From Nostoc sp. FACHB-152 (GTDB lineage Bacteria; Cyanobacteriota; Cyanobacteriia; Cyanobacteriales; Nostocaceae): DNA of 64,000 bases. Position numbers and translations under genes: made by a program. The stretch spans positions 1 to 64,000 of the forward strand of contig NZ_JACJRV010000033.1 in assembly GCF_014697475.1 (NCBI RefSeq). The letters are read 5' to 3'. The notes beneath the pieces are model-generated. The model saw nothing but the letters and a program-made list of their open reading frames with translations, was not told the origin of the DNA and ran no database searches. This document shows, one piece after another, positions 45,901 to 52,473 of the stretch. Positions within the stretch are counted from its first letter, which is position 1. Every line of letters starts with the position of its first letter.

Positions 45901-45966
45901 AAATTTCGGGTTGATATGTTTTAAATCTGCTTGCAGTTTCAAGTCATCCAATACTGCATTTTTCAT
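42961..45966 (-). CDS. Five-domain fusion: CMD, EthD, VOC and two NTF2/SnoaL-like domains
   Basis: This 1001-residue soluble protein joins domains usually found separately. Residues 1-115 are a carboxymuconolactone-decarboxylase-like domain with AHVNMALKQGAT but no C-x-x-C. Residues 125-390 are two EthD-type alpha/beta-barrel units (YWRNVHGPLCARLPG; KFHVMVKKSDD). Residues 425-660 are VOC/glyoxalase-like, with candidate metal ligands in VQHFGMTVYD, ELIHF, PHLSFYVKD and GEQLEFN. Residues 741-865 and 876-1001 are paired NTF2/SnoaL-like domains. The gene starts one base after the stop of the preceding gene. An in-frame internal ATG at 43746 has AGAGG 8 bases upstream, a likely scar of gene fusion. 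A small-molecule tailoring or degradation role is inferred. Confidence 0.85.
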   Translation of the reverse strand: MKNAVLDDLKLQADLKHINPKFGDFVIRVAGEVWGLPLIDQKTKALIAIAVDIINQTHTGSGNSFTAHVNMALKQGATYEEIAELLLFMCVYAGFNKVAVYFNALKEIFQQSGDGNMISALRKEDYSIRDRQGQLTFYALLWKRKGISLELFDDYWRNVHGPLCARLPGQHQYWQFHLEHSEGGLWPTIDGIDYDCPAEDQFDGIAELTFETETQRQKWFQSAAILMDDEHNLFSKAIGYNTNGNSQTYVDGIPTPDPNGNLGLLKFHVMVKKSDDVSVDNFRQYLTQSFAPAVVKSDSVLKFRLHLFEEVDNSRPDAAGVSHFEPLQKQYQAAFEIAFANPLEMETFFASREYAVAVQDQAKYIKQLLPFPERSVYTFVYDGKMTLAGQRSSTVAELIVKVGATNELKEDIVSLMNGKQNGKTGLGHYLQGVQHFGMTVYDMAKAMEFYTEVLGGKVALSGDGFIGPVLHNTLFQKEDIEAIERGIDPKTLGVPNLRDGSDAAIDVRFVSFGNTVVELIHFRDAKLTPNAPNIFDKVSSCVGYANVPHLSFYVKDDVDLNLFAKTLEQECQRRGLTDVVFNRIIDVKSEAERNNLALKYNANKFWNEPEYFVEGYSDSEFGDFEGWSLFYCKGPNGEQLEFNQVTRKAKENFTRAEAEYNQANNTNYWFLNSQTKTTNTNGNETYGKYNISQLQPITDQSLEPEKAQQLLQTAQPETIKKGSFDLKQLIENQTTKEDKSMTQTTVISLSKPEIVRQMFQAGESMNVNNFVEFYTDDCLYQFSNFPIAYGHQGIKDNSVAFLDTVAKVYHHIKNMWEIGNTVICEMDVTYIRHDGKVFTLPCCDTIIFKGDKVQELRIYMNIDPVFQTEQVEPQTVAARGSLSQKIEKMYEALQAENWDEFISFFTPDVLYKIGANDPVIGPQNCRDLLTHIYKTLKLATRNIRGIWEIGNTVVLEMDANYIHKQDKRFVQVPCVDIYRFEGDKIYEWRVYADASASGVQL
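44775..45590. repeat. Direct repeat, copy 1 (EthD region)
   Basis: This stretch and the copy at 46678-47498 are direct repeats about 1.9 kb apart. They encode the EthD regions of two adjacent genes. By eye about 21 residues differ in about 275 aligned, and the nucleotide sequence is also closely similar. One codon is inserted in the other copy. Most differences lie in the N-terminal part of the encoded segment. Confidence 0.85.
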
Positions 45967-45967
45967 T

Positions 45968-47527
45968 TTAGGTTGTGGTAATCAAAGTCAATAGTCCACT
46001 TGGGGCAAACACATCACGATAGAATGTCAGCTGCTCGGTTTTGAGATGGCACCCCCCTCTATGACCACGGCGCACCCAAGTGACATTTCCCTTAGCAATG
46101 CTTTCGTTGGTTTCGTCGTCTACACACTTCCACTCAAAGTAGGTGACTTCACCGTGAAACATGACAATTGGCCAGCACATGGTAACTCCTGGTTGGGCAA
46201 TTAATGCCCACCAATGTTTCTCGCGTTCTTTTTGCTGTTCTAAGCCGTAGTAAGGGCCGTCCTGACACAAATAAACTAGATCGTTGCGATATTCCCCTGT
46301 TAAAATGTCACCTCGTCCTTGGCGTAACGCCTCACAATGAGTAGGCCACCATTCCTTATTCTCTTGTTCAATTTGTTCGAGGGTATAATCAGCACTAATT
46401 TGTGGTAATGTTCTTTCTTTCTTGGCAACAAACCTTTCAGCATCCTCGATCAGTTTTTTAGCAACATAGGCACTCACCAGCCCCGGTCGAGAATAATCTG
46501 CTGCTAAATCTTTGTAGTAGTTAATCCGTTTTTGGCTCGATGTGGTTGTAGTGGTTTGTAAACCATTTTGAGACCCATTTGAAGAACCATTCGTGTTAGA
46601 AAAAATTAGTTTTTGTTCTAGCATGAGCGAAATTACATCCTTTTTAAGTTGATTGGTGGCTCCAATGTTGGCAATTAGTTCTGCAACGGTGGAACTGCGC
46701 TGACCTGCCAGAGTCATTTCGCCGTCGTAAACAAAGGTGTAAACACTACGTTCGGGAAATGGTAAAAGCTGCTTGATATACTTGGCTTGGTCTTTAACCG
46801 CAACTGCATACTCTCTGGAAGCAAAGAAAGTTTCCATCTCCAAGGGATTAGCAAAGGCAATTTCAAAGGCGGCTTGATATTGCTTTTGCAGTGGTTCAAA
46901 ATGTGATACACCAGCCGCATCAGGGCGCGAGTTATCCACTTCCTCAAACAAATGCAGTCGAAACTTGAGTACTGAGTCGCTTTTAACCACAGCCGGGGCA
47001 AAGCTTTGTGTGAGATACTGGCGAAACTGGTCTACACTCACACCATCGGATTTCTTGACCATGACGTGGAATTTGAGCAGACCGAGATTACCGTTGGGGT
47101 CTGGGGTAGGAATCCCATCAACGTAGGTTTGGGAATTACCAGAGTCAGTGTTATAGCCGATGGCTTTGCTGAAAATGTTGTGTTCGTCATCCATGAGGAT
47201 GGCGGCAGATTTAAACCATGTCTGACGTTGGGTTTCGGTTTCAAAGGTTAATTCGGCAATCCCATCAAACTGGTCTTCTGTGGGGCAGTCGTAATCAATA
47301 CCATCTATAGTTGGCCATATGCCACCTTCGCTATGCCCTAGATGAAACTGCCAGTACTGATGCTGACCTGGTAGGCGGGCGCAAACTGGGCCATGAACGT
47401 CTCTCCAATAGTCATCAAATAGTTCACGGGAAATCCCTTTGCGTTTCCACAGCAGCACGTAAAAGGTTAGTTTGCCAAGGCGATCGCGTGTGGCATAATC
47501 GGTCTTTCGCGTTGTTGCTAAAATCAT
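45968..47527 (-). CDS. EthD-domain protein with C-terminal NTF2/SnoaL-like domain
   Basis: Residues about 10-285 are a double EthD-type region nearly identical to residues 125-390 of the downstream fusion protein. After a low-complexity linker rich in Asn, Ser, Gln and Thr, residues about 335-519 form a NTF2/SnoaL-like domain: DYTLEQIEQENKEWWPTHCE, GPYYGLEQQKEREKHWWALI, GEVTYFEWKCVDDET. I use the ATG at 47527, which has AAGGAG 7 bases upstream, rather than a frame start at 47596 that overlaps the previous gene. Its TAA ends one base before the fusion gene begins. EthD proteins assist oxidative degradation of ethers or act as cyclases and monooxygenases; the substrate here is unknown. Confidence 0.85.
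   Translation of the reverse strand: MILATTRKTDYATRDRLGKLTFYVLLWKRKGISRELFDDYWRDVHGPVCARLPGQHQYWQFHLGHSEGGIWPTIDGIDYDCPTEDQFDGIAELTFETETQRQTWFKSAAILMDDEHNIFSKAIGYNTDSGNSQTYVDGIPTPDPNGNLGLLKFHVMVKKSDGVSVDQFRQYLTQSFAPAVVKSDSVLKFRLHLFEEVDNSRPDAAGVSHFEPLQKQYQAAFEIAFANPLEMETFFASREYAVAVKDQAKYIKQLLPFPERSVYTFVYDGEMTLAGQRSSTVAELIANIGATNQLKKDVISLMLEQKLIFSNTNGSSNGSQNGLQTTTTTSSQKRINYYKDLAADYSRPGLVSAYVAKKLIEDAERFVAKKERTLPQISADYTLEQIEQENKEWWPTHCEALRQGRGDILTGEYRNDLVYLCQDGPYYGLEQQKEREKHWWALIAQPGVTMCWPIVMFHGEVTYFEWKCVDDETNESIAKGNVTWVRRGHRGGCHLKTEQLTFYRDVFAPSGLLTLITTT
46678..47498. repeat. Direct repeat, copy 2 (EthD region)
   Basis: This is the second copy of the EthD coding segment, in the same orientation as the one at 44775-45590. 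Recombination between them would remove about 1.9 kb, including the SnoaL-like domain and the start of the fusion gene. Confidence 0.85.
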
Positions 47528-47570
47528 GGCTGCGCTCCTTTGTTCGCAATTAATTTTTTGTTGATGCCAA

Positions 47571-47924
47571 TTAGGTTTGGCGATCGAGAATCTCATTTAA
47601 AGCACCGAAGCAGCCAGCAACTTTATTGAATCCGGTGTATACACATAAAAACAACAGGAGTTCCTCGATTTCCGCCCTCGTGGCTCCTTGCTGGAAAGCC
47701 ATATTGACATGGGCGGCGAAAGGGCTACCAGGCCCTACCTGATCCTGATTGGCAACATCAACAGCGATCGTGATTAAAGCCTTAGTTTTTTGGTCAATTA
47801 ACGGTAAACCCCATGCTTCACCTGCTACACGAGTAACAAAGTCACCAAACTTCGGGTTAATATCTTTTAAAGCCTCTTGAAGCTTTTTGTCATCCAGAAC
47901 TGCGTTTTTGTATGCTATTGCCAT
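47571..47924 (-). CDS. Carboxymuconolactone-decarboxylase family protein (stand-alone)
   Basis: This small protein (about 117 residues) is a helical CMD/AhpD-like domain. It matches the first 115 residues of the 1001-residue fusion protein (NPKFGDFV, GLPLIDQKTKALI, AHVNMA, GATRAEIEELLLFLCVYTGFNK). The C-x-x-C of peroxidase-type AhpD is absent; only one cysteine is present, so decarboxylase-like or structural activity is more likely than peroxidase activity. The ATG at 47924 has GAGG about 10 bases upstream; a TTG two codons earlier is also possible. It is the first gene of the unit and ends 43 bases before the EthD gene, which makes CMD plus EthD the order that is fused downstream. Confidence 0.85.
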   Translation of the reverse strand: MAIAYKNAVLDDKKLQEALKDINPKFGDFVTRVAGEAWGLPLIDQKTKALITIAVDVANQDQVGPGSPFAAHVNMAFQQGATRAEIEELLLFLCVYTGFNKVAGCFGALNEILDRQT

Positions 47925-48642
47925 TATCAAGTAACCTCTTTATTAACTATGAGAGTGAGATGGGCGTGCAGAAGAGTATGTCTGCAAAGTGGCCAATTAT
48001 TGATTTGGACTGTTAAATATTTTCAAGTTATGCAATTTCTTCAAAGGTTAATCAAGACTAAATCAACTCTATTTTTAGTACTTCATTAACAGGCAGTTAC
48101 TGTGAGTTAAAAAGCTAAACTTCTTTAATTGACATATATCTCATATCCAAGCTATATTTCAATAAATAAACGTTTTCACTTGTTCCTAAGTTATTTCTGC
48201 AACCTCTATAGTTTCACTTTAAGGCTGATCAAATCCAGCAATCTCATATATAACCTATAGAAAATATCATCTAAACTCTTGAATCAAATCTAATAAGTTA
48301 ATAAAAAATCATTAGTAAAATTAAGAATTAAAATATAAACGGAATATCAAAAAGACTAAATTTGTCACTAGGGATGAGTTTCAGAGTATAGGTGTTTTCT
48401 GAACTGAAATTTATGAACCTCTTACAAAATATATACTTTACTTTAGTTTACAAATTAGCTCTGATTGTGGATACAGATAATTGGTAATAAGCATAATTTC
48501 GGAATTAAGTCAAGTTATCTATCAACATTCCTTGACCTTGTTGATCATACTTAATGCTTTCAGCACAATCATATAATTTTATGTTATCAACAGCATATTA
48601 TTATGTTAAATGTATTAGTGCGATCAATGATTGCAAGTAAGA

Positions 48643-48680
48643 TGAGATGAGATTTTAGATGAGATTTATATGAGATTCCT
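48643..48680. promoter_or_regulatory. Direct repeats of TGAGAT, possible operator
   Basis: TGAGA occurs at 48643, 48648, 48660 and 48671. The last three copies are 11-12 bases apart and each is followed by T-rich bases. Direct repeats spaced by about one helical turn are the usual form of OmpR-type response-regulator sites. The region lies in the shared promoter zone of two divergent genes. The function is speculative. Confidence 0.3.
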
Positions 48681-48744
48681 AGTTTTAATAATCACTAAGC
48701 TAAAAATATTAATGAATAAATTCTCAAAAGACTAGCTTGCTTCT

Positions 48745-48884
48745 AATACCATTCTCATATGAAAACGCATAAAAATAACCCCACTGCCGGCGGCTACCCC
48801 CCTCTCTCTGTCCCCCTTTGCCAAGGGGTGGTGGGAGGTTGGGAGGAGTCAAAATCATGTGCAGCTTCACAGAAAATTGGTATC
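48745..48884. repeat. Dispersed palindromic element, copy 1
   Basis: The ends resemble inverted repeats (AATACCATTCTC at the left; AAAATTGGTAT at the right). The interior shares long blocks with the copy at 60585-60707, including AATAACCCCAC, GGTTGGGAGGAGTCAAAAT and ATGTGCAGCTT. It has an internal fold-back (CCCCCTTTGCCAAGGGG). No coding capacity is present. It looks like a small non-autonomous mobile element. Confidence 0.7.
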
Positions 48885-49003
48885 AGAAGGAAAGACTTAC
48901 CTGAAGTTAATTTGAACACATTTGAAATACTGAAAGACAGTTTATTAATTTTGGCTACTTCAGTTTATAGTTTCCACACAGAATAACAACGGGGATAGTT
49001 AAG

Positions 49004-50416
49004 ATGCGTCCTGTAATGCCAGTGTCTACCAATTCTATGGATTTCGAGCTTCTGCTAGAGATTATTAACCGCAAACTAGTTGACAGCCGAAATCGCCCGC
49101 TTACCCCTACAGAAACTTTGATTATCCAGGGTATCTGGCAGTATCAAACCTACAATCAAATGGCGATAGATGGAGGCTATAGCCCTGGCTACCTAACTAA
49201 TGTAGTCGCTCCGCAGTTGTGTCAGCGACTCTCTGAACTCCTTGGTAAGCGCGTTACCAAGAAAAACTGTCGGTTTTTACTAGAGGCTTATGTTGCTGCT
49301 TATGCAAATCCAGAGGCAATGTCGTTAAGGCAACTTCCTGATGACTTTTTCTCTGCTGTTGATCAGGCTCTGTCGCCCAGCTACCCCAGTGGCCCAGTTC
49401 CACTCGGTTCTGTATTCTATATTGAAAACTCGAATACTGTGGCACGGGTTGGTGAAGAAATTTGTAAACCAGGAGCCTTATTGCGGATTAAAGCACCCAG
49501 AGAAGCTGGCAAAACTTCACTGTTGATGAGGATTCTCGACTATGCTAACTGCCAGGGCTACCGCACCGTTAGCCTAAACTTAGAGCAAGTTGATCAAGCA
49601 ATTTTGAGTGATCTGAATCGTTTTTTGCGCTGGCTATGCACTAACGTTACTCATCAGTTGCAGATTGAATCGAGGCTAGACGATCACTGGGACGAAGACA
49701 TTGGTTGCAAAGTTAGCTGTACCCACTATTTTCGGAGCTATTTGCTAGAGCAAATTAACACTCCGATTGTGTTGGCGTTAGATGAGGTAAACCAAATTTT
49801 TGAGCATCCACAAGTGGCAAAAGATTTTTTACCAATGTTGCGATCGTGGTATGAAGAAAGCAAAAGGTTACTCATCTGGCAAAAGCTGCGTCTGATTGTT
49901 GTTCACTCCACTGAAATTTATGTTCCTCTACAACTTAACCAGTCGCCTTTCAATGTAGGTCTACCGATTCAGTTAAGCGATTTTTGTTTGGATCAGGTGC
50001 AGCAGTTAGCTCAAAGTTATGGGCTTGATTGGAGCAATGGAGAAGAAAGCAGACAATTAATGGCTATGGTTGGGGGACATCCAGCATTGATACATATGGC
50101 CATCTATCATCTAAGTTTTGAAGAGATGACCTTGGCGCAACTATTGAAAACCGCTCCTACATCTACTGGAATTTACTCCCATCACTTGCAACGCCATTGG
50201 GTGAATTTACAACAAGAGATGGAATTGCTCATAGCTGTGAATGCAGTTATGAGTTCTATTGAACCTGTGCAATTAGAACCGATTGTAGCTTACAAGTTAA
50301 GTAGTATGGGACTTATTAAATTAGATGGCAATAAAGCTACACCCAGTTGTCAGTTGTATCGGCAGTATTTCAATAATCTGCAATCACAAGAAATGAAATC
50401 AGTAATTAATAATTGA
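49004..50416 (+). CDS. AAA-like ATPase with N-terminal winged-helix-like domain
   Basis: The N-terminal 95 residues resemble the HTH-like domain found at the start of many cyanobacterial vWA-MoxR-associated proteins (LTPTETLIIQGIWQYQTYNQ, then GYLTNVVAPQLCQRLSELLG). Residues about 135-430 are an AAA-like (AAA_35) ATPase: GSVFYIENSNTVARV, Walker A KAPREAGKTSLL around Lys170, and Walker B IVLALDEVNQIF near 256. A winged-helix-like end follows. Such proteins are often linked to signalling or conflict systems; no MoxR or vWA gene is near. The C-terminal part of the protein at 58365 has the same ATPase type, so two copies flank the giant kinase. Confidence 0.82.
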   Translation: MRPVMPVSTNSMDFELLLEIINRKLVDSRNRPLTPTETLIIQGIWQYQTYNQMAIDGGYSPGYLTNVVAPQLCQRLSELLGKRVTKKNCRFLLEAYVAAYANPEAMSLRQLPDDFFSAVDQALSPSYPSGPVPLGSVFYIENSNTVARVGEEICKPGALLRIKAPREAGKTSLLMRILDYANCQGYRTVSLNLEQVDQAILSDLNRFLRWLCTNVTHQLQIESRLDDHWDEDIGCKVSCTHYFRSYLLEQINTPIVLALDEVNQIFEHPQVAKDFLPMLRSWYEESKRLLIWQKLRLIVVHSTEIYVPLQLNQSPFNVGLPIQLSDFCLDQVQQLAQSYGLDWSNGEESRQLMAMVGGHPALIHMAIYHLSFEEMTLAQLLKTAPTSTGIYSHHLQRHWVNLQQEMELLIAVNAVMSSIEPVQLEPIVAYKLSSMGLIKLDGNKATPSCQLYRQYFNNLQSQEMKSVINN

Positions 50417-50431
50417 TTAATAAGTATAGGG

Positions 50432-50522
50432 AATATAGCAATCCTATTTGATTTACAAACCGCTTATGGGAGCAGGTAATAGGCAATAGATTTGTTTGCC
50501 ACTGATTTAGGATCGCTATATT
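50432..50522. repeat. MITE-like element with 14-base inverted ends
   Basis: ATATAGCAATCCTA (50433-50446) and TAGGATCGCTATAT (50508-50521) are inverted repeats with one mismatch, extended by one more A/T pair. The 91-base element fills half of the gap between the AAA-like and carotenoid oxygenase genes. Neither end shares sequence with the other palindromic elements in the window, so it belongs to a separate family. Confidence 0.6.
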
Positions 50523-50602
50523 AATCATATTTATTAAACAAGTGAGGGGAATAGCATTCATTTTTAAACAAAGACAATAAAAACCATTGAAAGGTGAAAG
50601 TT

Positions 50603-52390
50603 ATGGAAGTCAACTCAACCAATCCTCCAAAAATTAACATTAAAAATTTTAAACGTTCTCCTCAACAAAATACTAATGGTTGGGAAGCAGAAATCATTGA
50701 AGGAACTTGGCCAAATAATTTATCCGGCTGTGTCTTTATGGTTTCTCCTTATCACCGCAAGCAAGACCGTCATTTATTTGCTGGTGAAGGTGTAATTATT
50801 AAATGGAATCTCAAAGCTCAAAATGACCAAATCACAATCCACGCAAATAAATTGATAACTTGGGATAGTTTCTGGCAGAACAAACTACCAATATATAATC
50901 TATCAAAAGCTTTTTTTCCAGCAGTTATTAGCCCTTTAGGAGTATCAGAAATTGCCAACACAGCGGTTGTTAAGATGGATGGAAGACTGCTTTTAACAGC
51001 AGATGCTGGACGTTACTGGGAAGCAGATCCAGATACCCTGGAAACGATAACACCCATAGGATATTTTGACGAACATATCATTTCTGTTCCTCTAGCATTT
51101 TTTCCTTTGGTAGCAAATACAGCCCACCCTTTCTACGACCCTACAATTAATAAACTTATTAGTTGTGAATTAAGGTCGCGGCTGCGTCCAGGTAATTTAT
51201 TTACTGATATGGTGAGTGATGTCTACATAACTTATTGGGATGGCAAAGGAGATTTAGAACATTGTAAAGTTACCGGAGCAGTTCTTGATGGTACTCCACA
51301 CACAGTAATAGTGACAGAAAAATCTATTCTGTTCCCAGATATGCCCTTTCAAATGGGAGTATCAATGCTGTTGGGGTTAAAAATTCCTCCTCTCAAACCG
51401 TATCATAAAACACAGCTTTATATTGTTAACCGTGAAGAGATAGAAAAAGAACAGCGAGAGAATGTCACCTCACGTCTAATAACTTTTGAGGGTGATAGCT
51501 ACCACTTTTTATGGAACTACTATCATATTGACGACAGAATTCATTGCATCGCCATACAACAAGCAACAATTAGCTTAACAGATGCACTTCAACAGGAGGA
51601 TGTTAAACACTTCACTGGCGAACCCTACGATAAAGATTGGTGGGGTATACCTTGGATGTTTGCATTTGATCCTGGGGTACTGCGTAAAGTAGTAATTAAA
51701 GATGCTGATTGTCTAAGCGAAGAAGCCTTTATCCATCCGGGATGGTTTTCTACAACACTTTACACAGCCGATTCCAGAGAATTTTTAACTAAAGAAGGAT
51801 ATTCTGCTATCTATCAAGTTTATACTGGGTATCACCGCGATTTTATTTGCCGTCGTCACTATCTTGAATTTCGTGATTGCCCGACTCGTATTCTCAAGGA
51901 TGAACAACTACCCCAATATGATCTCCCCTCAGTTTTAGCTAAAGTTCCCTTAGATAAAAACTGGGAACAACTTACCCAAAAAATCAAGGAAGAACAAGAA
52001 CAAAATCCTGATACTCATGTATCTCATTTAGGGAAAGAACTGCTTGATTTTTATGTATTTCCTGACGGGTATGTTATCAATAGTATTCAATTTATTCCGC
52101 AAGAGCATGGGTATATTTTAACAACTATTTTGACACCTACAGATTACCTGGAAGCATGGTTATTCGCTGCTGATACGCTGAGTCAAGGCCCTATTACTAA
52201 ACTTCGTTTACCAAAAGAAGTTCATTTTGGGTTTAGCTTGCATTCAGAGTATTTTGAGAAAGTTATTCCGGCTAAACATAGTTACAAAAGGTCTAGGTTA
52301 GTATCTGATTTACGCAGTCTAACAAAGGTTCCTTACGAATTTTTCTTTGATTCATTAGAAAACATTCGCAAAAAGAAGAGTGATCATTAA
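50603..52390 (+). CDS. Divergent carotenoid oxygenase (RPE65/CCD family)
   Basis: This 595-residue protein fits the seven-bladed propeller of carotenoid cleavage oxygenases. It begins IIEGTWPNNLSGCVFMVSP, then RHLFAGEGVIIKWNL, the usual first blades. Candidate iron ligands are the histidines in TAHPFYDP, TPHTVIVTEKSILFPD, YHFLWNYYHID and HFGFSLHSEYF. The last departs from the common G-F-H pattern, and the second lacks the usual H-D-F, so activity or substrate may differ from apocarotenoid or carotenoid cleavage. Iron-dependent cleavage at a polyene double bond is the family expectation. I use the ATG at 50603, with AAGGTGA just upstream. It lies directly before the giant kinase gene. Confidence 0.78.
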   Translation: MEVNSTNPPKINIKNFKRSPQQNTNGWEAEIIEGTWPNNLSGCVFMVSPYHRKQDRHLFAGEGVIIKWNLKAQNDQITIHANKLITWDSFWQNKLPIYNLSKAFFPAVISPLGVSEIANTAVVKMDGRLLLTADAGRYWEADPDTLETITPIGYFDEHIISVPLAFFPLVANTAHPFYDPTINKLISCELRSRLRPGNLFTDMVSDVYITYWDGKGDLEHCKVTGAVLDGTPHTVIVTEKSILFPDMPFQMGVSMLLGLKIPPLKPYHKTQLYIVNREEIEKEQRENVTSRLITFEGDSYHFLWNYYHIDDRIHCIAIQQATISLTDALQQEDVKHFTGEPYDKDWWGIPWMFAFDPGVLRKVVIKDADCLSEEAFIHPGWFSTTLYTADSREFLTKEGYSAIYQVYTGYHRDFICRRHYLEFRDCPTRILKDEQLPQYDLPSVLAKVPLDKNWEQLTQKIKEEQEQNPDTHVSHLGKELLDFYVFPDGYVINSIQFIPQEHGYILTTILTPTDYLEAWLFAADTLSQGPITKLRLPKEVHFGFSLHSEYFEKVIPAKHSYKRSRLVSDLRSLTKVPYEFFFDSLENIRKKKSDH

Positions 52391-52403
52391 AATATAACTC
52401 AAA

Positions 52404-52441
52404 TATGAAAAAGTAGCAGCGATCGCTGCTACTTTTTCATA
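52404..52441. terminator. 38-base perfect palindrome centred on a HIP1 site, probable terminator
   Basis: The sequence is an exact palindrome of 38 bases, with GCGATCGC (HIP1) in the centre and AAAAA/TTTTT in the arms (GAAAAAGTAGCAGC and its complement). It begins 14 bases after the carotenoid oxygenase stop. A GC-rich stem followed by a T-run on both strands fits a bidirectional intrinsic terminator. A 33-base gap then leads to the kinase ATG. Confidence 0.65.
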
Positions 52442-52473
52442 AAATTTATGTTCATGCATTTTGTGAGTTTATT

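Larger units (their letters stand above)
47925..49003. other. Long AT-rich intergenic region with repeats
   Basis: About 1.08 kb separates the leftward CMD gene from the rightward AAA-like gene. It contains a set of direct repeats at 48643-48680 and one copy of a palindromic element at 48745-48884. A 75-codon frame at 48759-48986 overlaps that element and is not credible. I see no RNA gene. Confidence 0.45.

Noticed and set aside
48759-48986. 75-codon plus-strand frame
   Set aside because: It overlaps the palindromic element, has low-complexity residues from the C-rich tract and no ribosome site.
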